A DNA stretch of 64,000 nt from Oceanobacillus zhaokaii (GCF_003352005.1 NZ_CP024848.1:3605001-3669000); one strand, 5' to 3'. Positions 29,499 to 38,750 are shown, counted from the first letter of the stretch. Notes: a model not told the origin generated them from the sequence alone. A program made the numbers and translations.

Positions 29499-29789
29499 TC
29501 AAAAATCAAAAATAGAGCCACCATTTGCTTCTTCCTCATCATCAATTGCAGTCTTTTTTAATTGGCCTTGGTTGCCAATCATTGCCTTCAGCTCTTCCTC
29601 AGAAATCTCATTAGAAACCTTATGCTTCGTTATAACTGCAGGCGCCCGCTCTTCTTCTATAAATAAATCACATAATACCTTCACATTCGAAATGTGACGT
29701 ACCATTGTATCGTGATTATGCTGGTTTTCCTTTGCCATATTTAATTCATTGATCATCTTTTTTAATATCGTATTATTTTCAACTGCCAA
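29499..29789 (-). CDS. ywdI: YwdI family protein
   Basis: A 96-residue soluble protein of the Bacillaceae YwdI family. The N-terminal two thirds are helical (ILKKMINELNMAKENQHNHDTMVRHI) and the tail is acidic, ending in EEEANGGSIFDF. Function unknown. It is upstream of ywdK on the same strand, and a copy of the short L-family repeat lies directly before its ribosome binding site. Confidence 0.82.
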   Translation of the reverse strand: MAVENNTILKKMINELNMAKENQHNHDTMVRHISNVKVLCDLFIEEERAPAVITKHKVSNEISEEELKAMIGNQGQLKKTAIDDEEEANGGSIFDF

Positions 29790-29805
29790 TCAAACCACTC
29801 CTCAA

Positions 29806-29892
29806 ATTAGAAAACTAAGGTTTAACCAAGCCTTTAGGTGACATCCTTAGTTGCACTTATGAAGTAAGAAAGCTTTTATACTTCTTAGCTAC
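29806..29892 (-). repeat. Short leader-type repeat (L family), copy 2
   Basis: Clearest copy, directly upstream of ywdI. On the minus strand: 'aagtgcaactaagg', then a loop, then 'ccttagtt'; the AACTAAGG/CCTTAGTT arms can pair. A second small inverted repeat GTAAGAAAG ... CTTCTTAGCTAC precedes it. Confidence 0.65.
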
Positions 29893-30041
29893 CAAAACTT
29901 TAAAGCTCGTTCTATTATAGCATGATTGATTTGGGATTTAATAATAATAGGGATTAAGAGGTTAGAGTGATGATTAGCTCTCATAGCTTTAGTAGCATGC
30001 TAAATTTATTATTAATATGCAAACTGGAAAAGTAGGTTTAC

Positions 30042-30470
30042 TCATGATAATTGTTTATAGAATCCTGTAGCTTTGCCTTCAAACCCTCTATTCGTATAAA
30101 AATTATGAGCTTCGTTTCTTTCGTTTCGATTTCCACTATTCAATACTAAGCGATTAGCTCCTCGTTCCTTCGCCCATTCTTCAGCTGCTAGAATTAACGC
30201 TGCACCGATACCTTGTCTTCTGTACTCGGAACCAACAACCAATGCTACAATCCGTACATAGTTTCCATTCTTCTCATAATGAAAACCTAATGTCATACCA
30301 ATCATCCCAACAATAACACCATCATTTTCAGCTACTTGTGTGTTATATAAAGGATTCAAATGTATCTTTGAAAAGCGCTGTTCCATTTCCTCTTTCGTTG
30401 TTGGATAGCCTAATTCTCCCATCAAAACCGCCAATTGACTTATATCATTTTCTTTAGCTTTTCTAATCAA
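30042..30470 (-). CDS. GNAT family N-acetyltransferase
   Basis: A 142-residue acetyltransferase. It opens IRKAKENDISQLAVLMGELGYP and shows the acetyl-CoA binding loop of motif A in VVGSEYRRQGIGAALILAAEEWA (Q/RxxGxG/A), then LNSGNRNERNEAHNFYTNRGF, typical of motif B. The TTG at 30470 is selected because AGGAGGGG lies 5 nt before it. Substrate unknown. It stands downstream of an erythromycin-esterase-like gene. Confidence 0.88.
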   Translation of the reverse strand: MIRKAKENDISQLAVLMGELGYPTTKEEMEQRFSKIHLNPLYNTQVAENDGVIVGMIGMTLGFHYEKNGNYVRIVALVVGSEYRRQGIGAALILAAEEWAKERGANRLVLNSGNRNERNEAHNFYTNRGFEGKATGFYKQLS

Positions 30471-30533
30471 TATTTCCCCTCCTAATATTAGAAAAAACAA
30501 TTCTTGCTGACTCTCTATCATTTAAGACTTATT

Positions 30534-31763
30534 TTACAAATAATGTGGTGGTGATACTTCTTTAACAAAGAATATGCCATCAAGCTGTTTCCTCGGAATA
30601 ATAAAGGCTTGCATCATGCCAGACTCCAAGATCACAGTACTTCGAGATATCCATTTATTCACTCTATTTAGCGAAATCTTTGAGAGGTCAAAAAATGATA
30701 CTGGAGCAGGATTATGATTCATATAATCTTCCAGACTATTCTTTGGTGGTTTTACTAGCTTTTGAGTCACTTTCTTATCAAACGCAACTTCCCCCTGATA
30801 CATAAACAGACCTAGATAATAGGATTGTCTTTCCAATTTTGGACTCATTAAGGATCCCATCGGCTTATAGCTGCTTGTCACATTTTTATAAATATGGCTA
30901 TTATGCGCCCAGACAATAATTTTTTCGTTTGGATAGAGTTCATTACAAATCCACTCTAAGTTTTTTGCCATAACTTGATCACGTATCTTTAAGTAGTCTT
31001 TACTTCGAGCAGCTAAATGGTTGAAAAAGAGTTGTCTGTTTTCTAATATTTTCAGAAGGACAGCATATTCCTTGCTCAATTCATTACGCTCAAATTCCCT
31101 TTTTAAGTATTTTAGCATCGTTTGCAGATGAATAATTAGCTTCTCTTGCTCTTTTTTTGCCTTTAAGTATTTGTTTAGTATTTCTTTGGGAACCTTTTTC
31201 CTTGAGGCTTTATATACGCCAAGCTGTTCATACCAGAATATTGCAGTTTTTTCTACCTTATGTATACTCCTAATAAATTCAGAAGGAAAGTTAATATTTA
31301 ATTGATTGATAAACACTGCAATCGAACTTTTTTTCACAGATGGCTGCATATCAAAGCCAATAAGGTTCAAATCATCATTTTGTCTGATTAATTCAAATAA
31401 TGGATAGGTTTCTTCTGATTTCCACAAAGAGAAGATTGATTTATCCATTAATTCTTTCACTGAAAGAGTCTCTTTTACATAATTTGAACTATAACTTTCA
31501 CCTAAGCCACTCTCAAATGCGATTACTTTAAATCCCATTTGATGATACAAAAAATGAATAATCTTCGTCTTTAATAGACTGTGCTCAGCAATGCCATGGC
31601 CGTTTTCACCGAGCCAAACGACCCGCTTATTCTTTAATACCTTTTCTAAAAATTTGAAGTCATCTCCATTGCATTCCGTTAAGGATTCTATACCAAAGGA
31701 ATGCTCCTTTACCCAATCCGTAGCCTTCTTATATTTCTTACTCCCTAATTGAAAGAATGACAT
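30534..31763 (-). CDS. Erythromycin esterase family protein, paralogue 1
   Basis: A 409-residue member of the erythromycin esterase / succinoglycan biosynthesis (EreA-like) superfamily. The VVWLGENGHGIAEHSLLKTKII block carries the family's Glu and His, followed by VIAFESGLGES. Later, IIVWAHNSHIYKN contains the second His of the active site. It ends EVSPPHYL. True macrolide esterases share these motifs, but many relatives have other or unknown substrates, so resistance should not be assumed. The ATG at 31763 follows GGGGGG. A close paralogue lies at 57343-58578 with the same ending. Confidence 0.82.
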   Translation of the reverse strand: MSFFQLGSKKYKKATDWVKEHSFGIESLTECNGDDFKFLEKVLKNKRVVWLGENGHGIAEHSLLKTKIIHFLYHQMGFKVIAFESGLGESYSSNYVKETLSVKELMDKSIFSLWKSEETYPLFELIRQNDDLNLIGFDMQPSVKKSSIAVFINQLNINFPSEFIRSIHKVEKTAIFWYEQLGVYKASRKKVPKEILNKYLKAKKEQEKLIIHLQTMLKYLKREFERNELSKEYAVLLKILENRQLFFNHLAARSKDYLKIRDQVMAKNLEWICNELYPNEKIIVWAHNSHIYKNVTSSYKPMGSLMSPKLERQSYYLGLFMYQGEVAFDKKVTQKLVKPPKNSLEDYMNHNPAPVSFFDLSKISLNRVNKWISRSTVILESGMMQAFIIPRKQLDGIFFVKEVSPPHYL

Positions 31764-31983
31764 TTTTGCCCCCCTAGAAATAGCGATATAAAATAAAGTC
31801 ACGCAATATCTGAAAAAATCACGTATTTAAATAATTGCTAGTACTATTACATACGGATCAAAGCAATAAAAGTTTCATAGCTTGTTGCATAAATTCTTTA
31901 CACGAACTTCTCCCAAGTTTTCTTGTTTATCACGCTTCTATGAATATGATTATTATTAATTTGACCCCACACACCCAACATTA

Positions 31984-32199
31984 TTAAAGCTCGGAGGTAC
32001 CTTGATATTCAAGAATATCTCCTGGTTGACATTCCAATGCCTTACATATCCCCTCTAAAGTTGAAAAACGAATAGCTTTTGCCTTTCCATTTTTCAAAAT
32101 TGAGAGGTTGGACATTGTGATACCAACCTTTTCTGAAAGCTCGGTAACACTCATTTTCCGTTTTGCTAACATCACGTCAATATTAATGATAATTGCCAT
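31984..32199 (-). CDS. Cro/CI-type HTH regulator
   Basis: A 71-residue one-domain XRE-family DNA-binding protein of the YozG type: MAIIINIDVMLAKRKMSVTE, SEKVGITMSNLSILKNGKAKAIRF as the helix-turn-helix, ending CQPGDILEYQGTSEL. It lies 9 bp after a DUF2975 membrane protein gene on the same strand, a pairing that recurs in Firmicutes. The target and any signal are unknown; control of its own operon is likely. Confidence 0.9.
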   Translation of the reverse strand: MAIIINIDVMLAKRKMSVTELSEKVGITMSNLSILKNGKAKAIRFSTLEGICKALECQPGDILEYQGTSEL

Positions 32200-32208
32200 A
32201 TTTTCACC

Positions 32209-32685
32209 TCAAACTGTTAAATCATTTTCCGATTTCATATCAATCGCATTTTTAAGCAATCTCTTTAGTGTCAATGCAAAAACTGCAATAATAGTGGAGG
32301 CAAATGTAATGCTAAGGCCCAAAATTGCGATGCCAGGATGCAGTGCATTTTGTATGAAGAGCAGTATTCCACCAATTACATATAAAACACTAATTGTTAA
32401 AGCACAATATGTTACATACTTTAATGCCTTTACAGACAGATTCGAGAATGCATTATTATTATCAATAAAGTTTAAAAGTCTTAATGCTTGATACAATGCA
32501 AAGAAGAATGGGATTGCCGTTACGTATAAACCGATTAATACAAGGTATTCCAAATAGGCCAAATCAGGGGCGATGACTGCCGCTTCATACGCTAGCCTTG
32601 GCAACAAGATAATGGACAAGACAAGCACAATAATTCCAATTAGAAATACAGATAGCTTTAAAAAGATTGTTGATCCTCGATTCAT
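32209..32685 (-). CDS. DUF2975 family membrane protein
   Basis: A 158-residue protein with four predicted transmembrane helices (IFLKLSVFLIGIIVLVLSIILL, LEYLVLIGLYVTAIPFFFALYQALRLL, LTISVLYVIGGILLFI, GLSITFASTIIAVFALTL). Family DUF2975, function unknown. The start at 32685 follows GAGGTG by 6 nt. It is coupled to the downstream HTH gene, suggesting a membrane partner that senses a signal for that regulator; this is inference. Confidence 0.85.
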   Translation of the reverse strand: MNRGSTIFLKLSVFLIGIIVLVLSIILLPRLAYEAAVIAPDLAYLEYLVLIGLYVTAIPFFFALYQALRLLNFIDNNNAFSNLSVKALKYVTYCALTISVLYVIGGILLFIQNALHPGIAILGLSITFASTIIAVFALTLKRLLKNAIDMKSENDLTV

Positions 32686-32846
32686 AAAGAGCACCTCACT
32701 AATTAATTGATAATTTCATCTTAATACACTATTTGTTGATTATCAATAAATTTTTGTTGTTTTAATGATGTTTTCAGAAGATACCTAAGGTTTACCCTTG
32801 AATATTGATGACCAGAATGTAATCCACCATTGCATACTAAGCCAGG

Positions 32847-32912
32847 CTGATCTGTAATTGTGTAAAAAGCCAATCCCCGCAGTATAAGGAATTGACTTTG
32901 ACAATTACAGAT
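32847..32912 (-). terminator. Nested hairpin, probable terminator of the GNAT gene at 33022
   Basis: Outer arms CTGTAATTGT/ACAATTACAG (perfect 10 bp) enclose an inner CAATTCC/GGGGATTG hairpin followed by GCTTTTTAC on the minus strand. This is the main content of the 32686-33021 gap. Confidence 0.6.
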
Positions 32913-33021
32913 TCAACTATTACATCTTATCTTGCTTTGAATTTCAGGTATTTAATAAATTGAAACTTCAATCCAGTAGAATGTTAACCCTTTTAATTAG
33001 CCATCACTACATTTGTATAAG

Positions 33022-33525
33022 CTAAATCTCCCGTTTATATCTTAATGATATTGCATGATCTTCAGGACGACTTTCATATGACTGCATTTCACTTTGATAA
33101 ATAAAACCCTTTGCTTCATAAAAAGGAATCCCCAGGTAGTTGTCTTTTTGAACGGATACCCATTGTTCCTTTGCACCGAAATCCTTCTGCTGCTCAGTGA
33201 TTGCTTGCAGTATTTTTGACCCGATTCCTTCATTACGTCTATCAGGCTCTATGTATAGTACAAATAATTCTCCTGTTTTCTCTCCAGTCATACCTCCGCC
33301 GCCAGCACCGATAACACATCCGTCCTCTAACGCAACAAAATAGCCACCCCAATAACGGCTTTGCTCTGTCACTTCCTTATGTACTCGATTTTCATTAAAG
33401 AATTCTTCACATCTTCTATCAATATATTCCTTTGTCAAAATATCTTGGGAAGTTATTCGATATGCCCTTGTACAAACATCAACTATTCCTTGAACATGTT
33501 TCTCATTAGCTAGTTGAACAATCAT
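33022..33525 (-). CDS. GNAT family N-acetyltransferase
   Basis: A 167-residue acetyltransferase. It has the acetyl-CoA loop IEPDRRNEGIGSKILQAITEQQ and the downstream VSVQKDNYLGIPFYEAKGFIYQ segment of motif B. Substrate unknown. It is monocistronic between a PAP2 phosphatase gene and the DUF2975/HTH pair. Confidence 0.88.
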   Translation of the reverse strand: MIVQLANEKHVQGIVDVCTRAYRITSQDILTKEYIDRRCEEFFNENRVHKEVTEQSRYWGGYFVALEDGCVIGAGGGGMTGEKTGELFVLYIEPDRRNEGIGSKILQAITEQQKDFGAKEQWVSVQKDNYLGIPFYEAKGFIYQSEMQSYESRPEDHAISLRYKREI

Positions 33526-33598
33526 CAGCTTTTACCCCCAGTTCACATTAACTCACATTTTACAGAGATGATTATTCTAATCTACTCATCAAACTTTG

Positions 33599-34267
33599 TT
33601 ACTTTTCTCTGCTGCCCATTCGCTTCTTTTCAACCTGTCTATCTCTATATTTCTGAAAGAGCCATATCACGACCGTTAACCAAAAACCGCTAACACAATA
33701 TCCAGCAATAATATCACTCGGATAGTGTACCCCAAGATAAATTCTGCTTATGCCAATCAGAATAATAAATAGGCTGCTAAATAATATTAAAATCGCACGT
33801 CCAATTCTATTTGGCATATGTCGCCATAATAGAAATGCTAAAACACCATAAAATGCAAGTGCATTCATTGCGTGACCACTAGGAAAACTATAGCCACCAA
33901 TTTCAATTAGTCGATGGAACTCTGGACGCGCTCGCTGAAAGAATTGTTTTAATAGCCCGTTTAGGATTGGTGTACTAATAACAACAGCCAAGAGTGTAAT
34001 GATTTCCAATCGATGCTTCAAAACAATATATAGGAGTAGGGCGACAATCAGCATAATAACAATCATAGACTTATATGAGCCGATGAAGGTGAAAAATTTC
34101 ATAATCGCTGTTAGGCTTGATGCCTCGAATCCTTGAATAAAGCTAATGAGATTATGGTCAAACACCGTTATTCTTTGGTTGGATATGAAAATCACCATCA
34201 AACTGAAGCCGATAATCGAAACCAGGCAGATAATGAGAGCAGTAAATGAATGTTTTTGTAATCTCAT
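33599..34267 (-). CDS. PAP2 family membrane phosphatase
   Basis: A 222-residue membrane phosphatase of the type 2 phosphatidic acid phosphatase superfamily. The three signature blocks are KQFFQRARP, SFPSGHAMNAL and SRIYLGVHYPSDIIAGY. Five or six hydrophobic helices surround them. Likely substrates are undecaprenyl pyrophosphate or phosphatidylglycerophosphate; sequence alone does not decide. Confidence 0.92.
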   Translation of the reverse strand: MRLQKHSFTALIICLVSIIGFSLMVIFISNQRITVFDHNLISFIQGFEASSLTAIMKFFTFIGSYKSMIVIMLIVALLLYIVLKHRLEIITLLAVVISTPILNGLLKQFFQRARPEFHRLIEIGGYSFPSGHAMNALAFYGVLAFLLWRHMPNRIGRAILILFSSLFIILIGISRIYLGVHYPSDIIAGYCVSGFWLTVVIWLFQKYRDRQVEKKRMGSREK

Positions 34268-34364
34268 GTTGAAAAACTCCTTGGAATCATGTTCAAGTGT
34301 TAGTATGTACTAAGAAGATAAATTCTCTCTCAAAATAGGCTGCATTAGCTAATTGCGCAATCAA

Positions 34365-34394
34365 ATAAAAAGCCTTGGACATTTCCAAGACTTG
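34365..34394 (-). terminator. Terminator of the 48-residue ORF
   Basis: CTTGGA-AATG-TCCAAG followed on the minus strand by GCTTTTTATTT. Confidence 0.7.
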
Positions 34395-34440
34395 AAGCAC
34401 ATACATATCTCGCAATCAAGAGTTACTTTTAAAATTTATG

Positions 34441-34587
34441 TTAAATAGTATAATATTCTAGTTTTGTCTCCTGCTGCTCCTCAATATAGCGTTTATACAT
34501 CCATTGCAAAAATTTCACTTCATCTTCCTGCAACTGCCTACCAAGCTTCTTTTTTGTATCCTCATATACTTGTAAAAAGCTCTTCAT
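34441..34587 (-). CDS. Small hypothetical protein, 48 residues
   Basis: An ORF encoding MKSFLQVYEDTKKKLGRQLQ and ending in KLEYYTI. GGGGGAG lies 7 nt before the ATG and a terminator follows. The protein is charged and helical, rich in Lys, Glu and Gln. I do not recognise a named family. Good translation signals and a gene-sized slot support it as real. Confidence 0.7.
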   Translation of the reverse strand: MKSFLQVYEDTKKKLGRQLQEDEVKFLQWMYKRYIEEQQETKLEYYTI

Positions 34588-34730
34588 CCGCCGACTCCCC
34601 CTATACTGATGATCCTCAGGTAAGTTAATAGGTCAATTGTAACCTATAAAATGCGCAAAATCAAGATTGTTTTTGAATTGGGCGAATGTACAGATAACAT
34701 TTTTTTAAAAACTGTTGCTTTCTTTCCCGC

Positions 34731-34780
34731 TAAAAAAGTGAAGAGAGCCCAACTTGAACAGGCTCTTCTTCACTTTAGAG
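34731..34780 (-). terminator. Terminator of the ubiB-phasin operon
   Basis: AAGTGAAGAAGAGCC ... GGCTCTCTTCACTT hairpin followed by TTTTTTAG on the minus strand, directly after the phasin-like gene stop. Confidence 0.9.
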
Positions 34781-34781
34781 T

Positions 34782-35084
34782 TTATTTTTCATCATGTAAC
34801 TCCACTTCTAATTTTGCAATACGAGCTTGCAATTCCGCAATATCCTCTTTTGTTGCAATACCTAGTTCATCTATCATTTTCTGGGTCTGTTCCTTTTGCT
34901 TCGAACTCCACTCATTTTTCTTCATATCGCCTTTTTCAATGAAGTTATTCATCACTGTTTTTGCTTGTTCCTGTGACAGCTCATTCTTGTCAACGAGTTC
35001 TTTTAACTTCTGTTCTAATTTCTCTTTTCCACTGACTGCAGCACCTAATCCTAATAAGAAACCTTTTCTTAGAAAATCACTCAT
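34782..35084 (-). CDS. Phasin-like coiled-coil protein
   Basis: A 100-residue protein resembling the small phasin/poly-hydroxyalkanoate regulator-like proteins. A glycine-rich start (MSDFLRKGFLLGLGAAVSGK) is followed by helices ending in a heptad-like coiled coil (IAELQARIAKLEVELHDEK). It lies 14 bp downstream of a UbiB/AarF-family kinase gene, a conserved pairing. No PHA synthase is in this window, so granule association is not implied. Confidence 0.8.
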   Translation of the reverse strand: MSDFLRKGFLLGLGAAVSGKEKLEQKLKELVDKNELSQEQAKTVMNNFIEKGDMKKNEWSSKQKEQTQKMIDELGIATKEDIAELQARIAKLEVELHDEK

Positions 35085-35098
35085 CTAATCCATCCTCC

Positions 35099-36739
35099 TT
35101 ATTTTCTAGATCGAATCATTCGGTAATGCATAACCAAGATAATATTGATTAATATTAAAAATACCCCTATTAACGATAATCCTATTATTCCTATACTCTC
35201 TAGTGCCAAACTAAATCCGTAAACAGCAATTACGATGCCTATTACCATCATAATAAATGAAATACTCTCGATAAGTAAATAAAAATGATGCCGCAGTCGG
35301 TAATATTCTTTTTCTTTATCCCATGTTCTATTCTTTTCCCCACTTTCCAGAAAACCTAACAATGCTCTTGGATAGGATAAGATAGGTTCACTGGCATTCT
35401 TCGCATATTGCTTCGTAATCGACTTGATGATCGTTCCTGCGCCAAACCAATCTTTAATTTTTGGTTTAGCCCATTTAATAATATCTGTCTCTGGATTTAT
35501 CGCAAACAGTATTCCAGCCACAATAGCTATAGCACGAATTAAATATGCATAATCAGCAGGCAATTGAATCGGTTGTTCTTTTATAATGACTCTAATTTCT
35601 TCTATTAGCTTTTCCATTGTTTTAGAGTTGAAATTTTTTATTGAACCATTCTGATACAATTCAACCGTTTCTTTAATAACCTTCTTTAGTTTTTTCTTAT
35701 CTGCATTTGGTAAAATGAAGTTCATTTTATCTAAGCAGTCGACAACAATGTCATAATTATCGATAATAAACCCTTGAACAAGTACTTTGAATTGCTCTGT
35801 ATCCCGCTTTTTAATTTCACCAATCATACCGAAATCAATAATCGCGATTGTTCCATCTTTTTGCATTAAAATGTTTCCCGCATGTGGATCCGCATGAAAC
35901 TTCCCAGGATTCATAAATTGATCCATGTAAAAGTCAAATAATACCTTTGTCGTTTGTTCAATATTAATACGATGAGATCTCATAAAGCCTATGTCTGTAA
36001 TCTTTGCCCCTTCTATCCACTCCATTACAAGCACTTTGTCCGTGCTTAATGACTCGATATAAAATGGGATATGAATGGTCTGATTATCCTGATATCTCTC
36101 CTTGAAATACTTTCCGAAAGCTAATTCCTGTTTAAAATCCAGCTCGCGATCCATCACATAAACTAATTCACTATATAATGCTTTTAAATCGGCTTTTTTT
36201 CCGAAATTTGTAAAAACCTTTAATATCCAAAAGACAATGCGTAAAGCAATAAAGTCCTTATGAAAAACTTCTTCTATTCGTTTACGCCGAACTTTAATTG
36301 CTACTGCTGTTCCATCCTTTAATACTGCGCGATATACTTCACCAATTGAAGCAGAAGCAATAGAAGATTTAGTAATACTCTTTAAATGTACATCTATAGT
36401 GGTTCTCCACTCTTTTTCGAGCATTTTTTCCGCATAATCAAACGGCATTGGCGGTACATGGTCAACCAATTTTGCAAGCTCCCGAATAAATACTTCCGGC
36501 ATGAAATCCGTTCTCGTGCTTAGAAATTGACCAACTTTAATTAAAACGCCGCCAAGTCTCTCGGCCTTCACCCGATATTCTTTAGCCATTTTCGCTAGAA
36601 GTCGATCCCATTTATACTTTGTCTTATTATCCCATATACTATGTCTGAAATAGAAAAAGTATATCTTAAAAATAAACTTAATTGCCATCCAGACAATGAC
36701 AATACACCGGTAAATTAGATTATATTTTAAAGTCTTCAT
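35099..36739 (-). CDS. ABC1/UbiB (AarF) family protein kinase-like
   Basis: A 546-residue atypical kinase of the UbiB family. Visible motifs are the KxGQ segment in LGGVLIKVGQFLSTRTDFMP, the ASIGEVYRAVLKDGTAVAIKVRR Ala-rich loop and lysine, HADPHAGNILMQKDGTIAIIDFGMIG for the catalytic and metal loops, and two C-terminal transmembrane helices. UbiB proteins act as ATPases in lipid or quinone pathways; a Gram-positive role is not settled. The ATG at 36739 follows GAGGTG. Upstream of the phasin-like gene, likely cotranscribed. Confidence 0.9.
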   Translation of the reverse strand: MKTLKYNLIYRCIVIVWMAIKFIFKIYFFYFRHSIWDNKTKYKWDRLLAKMAKEYRVKAERLGGVLIKVGQFLSTRTDFMPEVFIRELAKLVDHVPPMPFDYAEKMLEKEWRTTIDVHLKSITKSSIASASIGEVYRAVLKDGTAVAIKVRRKRIEEVFHKDFIALRIVFWILKVFTNFGKKADLKALYSELVYVMDRELDFKQELAFGKYFKERYQDNQTIHIPFYIESLSTDKVLVMEWIEGAKITDIGFMRSHRINIEQTTKVLFDFYMDQFMNPGKFHADPHAGNILMQKDGTIAIIDFGMIGEIKKRDTEQFKVLVQGFIIDNYDIVVDCLDKMNFILPNADKKKLKKVIKETVELYQNGSIKNFNSKTMEKLIEEIRVIIKEQPIQLPADYAYLIRAIAIVAGILFAINPETDIIKWAKPKIKDWFGAGTIIKSITKQYAKNASEPILSYPRALLGFLESGEKNRTWDKEKEYYRLRHHFYLLIESISFIMMVIGIVIAVYGFSLALESIGIIGLSLIGVFLILINIILVMHYRMIRSRK

Positions 36740-36892
36740 CAAGAAACACCTCATCCTACTTTACCCAATTTCTAACATTTCTATTATTAACATAACGCAT
36801 CGAATCTGCATTGTACAACTTAAAAAGGCTTAGGCTGTTTTCTAAAATGTGACCGTGGTTGCTCGACCCAACAGGAATTCCAATACTTTTTA

Positions 36893-36980
36893 GAAAAATG
36901 AGTTGCCACCTAGTTTTAAGGTAACTGCCTTAGTTGCACCTATGCAGTGAGGAATTTTCTACTGTCTTAACTGTCAGGTG
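36893..36980 (-). repeat. Short leader-type repeat (L family), copy 3 (divergent)
   Basis: Upstream of the UbiB-family gene by ~150 bp. It carries 'gccttagttgcacctatgcagtgaggaa', matching the 'ccttagttgcacttatgaagtaagaa' block of copy 2. Confidence 0.5.
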
Positions 36981-37000
36981 ATTTATTGTTATTGAGAATT

Positions 37001-37316
37001 CGATCTAAAGTGCTGTCAAATGACAAATGTGATTTCAGATTAGGACAGTTGTCGCTACCCACAAAAATCTTTATTCCTTCACTAAAATAAGACGAATAGT
37101 TAATCGGTAAGTAGTTCTTATGTCTCTAGATTCAGTCTTTCCCCAGCGGAAGAAATACGCGAAGATTCATGCGGGAAGAAGAGCCTAGGTGAGACTCTGA
37201 AGTGCGTAAGCATAAAGAGGCTCACCAGCTCCCCTAAGGTGAGCGAAGTATATTTCTGGAGCGAGCGGCCTGAGAGAAATCTCTTAACTAGGTTAGTCCG
37301 CATTTTTATAAATAGC
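37001..37316 (-). repeat. Dispersed TIR element (R family), copy 5, reverse orientation
   Basis: Occupies most of the 36740-37406 gap. Left end 'cgatctaaagtgc', right end 'gttagtccgcatttttataaat'. Core arms 'agaaatacgcgaaga' and 'gaagtatatttctgg' enclose 'aggtgagactctgaagtgc' and 'gaggctcacc'. Same layout as copy 2, inverted. Confidence 0.7.
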
Positions 37317-37406
37317 GCTATACAAGTCAAAAATAAACTTGAATACTATTTCGTTTTTATGTATAATTATACACTGTGTTTATGGAGATAGAATATGGAG
37401 GACATT

Positions 37407-38750
37407 ATGAAAAACTATCGTTTAATCGATCATATAAAATTTATTATTCCTTCTTTAATAGGAATTTTCTTATTTATCATACCCGTTAAAACGAGCACTG
37501 GCTTTACTATTCCAATTGCTGTTTTGTCCAATTGGGTACAGGAACTGCTCGCAGATCAATTATCGGCAATCATGATGGGCATCATTGTTATTACAGCAAT
37601 CATGACTGTTATTATAAAAATTACTGGCCGTGATGCATTTCAAAAGACACCTTTCTTCCAGCAATTATTTGATGTCAATACTTTCTGGTCTATCATTAGA
37701 GTTGTTGCAGCTATTTTCGCTGTAATGGTCTTTTTCCAAGTTGGACCGGAAGCGATAATCGGTGAAGACACTGGTCAAACCTTGTTAGATAGCCTGCTGC
37801 ATGTGCTATTTGCTGTATTTCTGTTTGCGGGATTATTTTTACCATTATTAATGAACTTCGGGTTATTGGAATTATTCGGGACGTTAATGCGAAATGTTAT
37901 GCGCCCGTTATTCAAATTGCCTGGGCGCTCTTCAATTGATGCATTGGCATCTTGGATTGGTGATGGGACCATTGGCGTATTACTTACTAGTAAGCAGTAC
38001 GAGGAAGGATTCTATACTAAACGTGAGGCTGCTGTTGTTGGGACAACCTTTTCCGTTGTTTCCATTACCTTTTCCTTAGTCGTTATAGAGCAGGTCGGTC
38101 TCCCGCATCTGTTTGTGCCTTTCTATTTAACCATTCTAATTGCGGGAATTATCGCTGCACTCATCATGCCACGTATCCCACCGTTATCCAAAAAAGGAGA
38201 TACGTATATAAATGAATCAGTGGACGAAGTAGATGAAACCATTCCTAATGGGTACAATTCATTGACATATGGATATACGAAAGCATTGAAACGTGCGAAA
38301 AAGGAAACAAGTATTTATAAGTTTTTTAAAGAAGGCGGGCAAAACATCTTAGATATGTGGATGGGTGTTGCACCAATCGTAATGGGAATTGGTTTAGCTG
38401 CACTGATTATTGCTACCTATACACCTGTCTTTCAATGGTTGGGATTACCGTTCATTCCATTACTAGAAATAATGCAAATTCCATATGCAGCGGAAGCTTC
38501 TGAAACAATTCTAATTGGCTTTGCCGATATGTTCCTGCCAGCAATCATTGGTTCGGGGATCGAGGCAGATATTACTCGATTTATTATCGCTGCGTTGTCA
38601 GTCACACAGCTAATCTATATGTCTGAGATAGGTGGATTGATTCTCGGTTCAAAGATCCCTGTCTCTTTCCTTGATTTAGTCGTCATCTTCTTATTACGGA
38701 CGATTATTACATTACCAATAATCACGTTGATTGCACATTTAATATTCTAA
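37407..38750 (+). CDS. YjiH family membrane protein (nucleoside-recognition/Gate domain)
   Basis: A 447-residue integral membrane protein with about ten hydrophobic helices. It has Gate-domain-like stretches such as SWIGDGTIGVLLTSKQYEEGFYT and SETILIGFADMFLPAIIGSG. These belong to the YjiH group related to the SpmA/SpmB and nucleoside transporter gates. The transported solute is unknown. GGAGG is 5 nt before the ATG at 37407; an upstream ATG overlaps this site. Confidence 0.8.
   Translation: MKNYRLIDHIKFIIPSLIGIFLFIIPVKTSTGFTIPIAVLSNWVQELLADQLSAIMMGIIVITAIMTVIIKITGRDAFQKTPFFQQLFDVNTFWSIIRVVAAIFAVMVFFQVGPEAIIGEDTGQTLLDSLLHVLFAVFLFAGLFLPLLMNFGLLELFGTLMRNVMRPLFKLPGRSSIDALASWIGDGTIGVLLTSKQYEEGFYTKREAAVVGTTFSVVSITFSLVVIEQVGLPHLFVPFYLTILIAGIIAALIMPRIPPLSKKGDTYINESVDEVDETIPNGYNSLTYGYTKALKRAKKETSIYKFFKEGGQNILDMWMGVAPIVMGIGLAALIIATYTPVFQWLGLPFIPLLEIMQIPYAAEASETILIGFADMFLPAIIGSGIEADITRFIIAALSVTQLIYMSEIGGLILGSKIPVSFLDLVVIFLLRTIITLPIITLIAHLIF

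Noticed and set aside
30534..31763. Macrolide resistance gene
   Set aside because: The fold is shared with many non-resistance proteins, and context gives no support for resistance.
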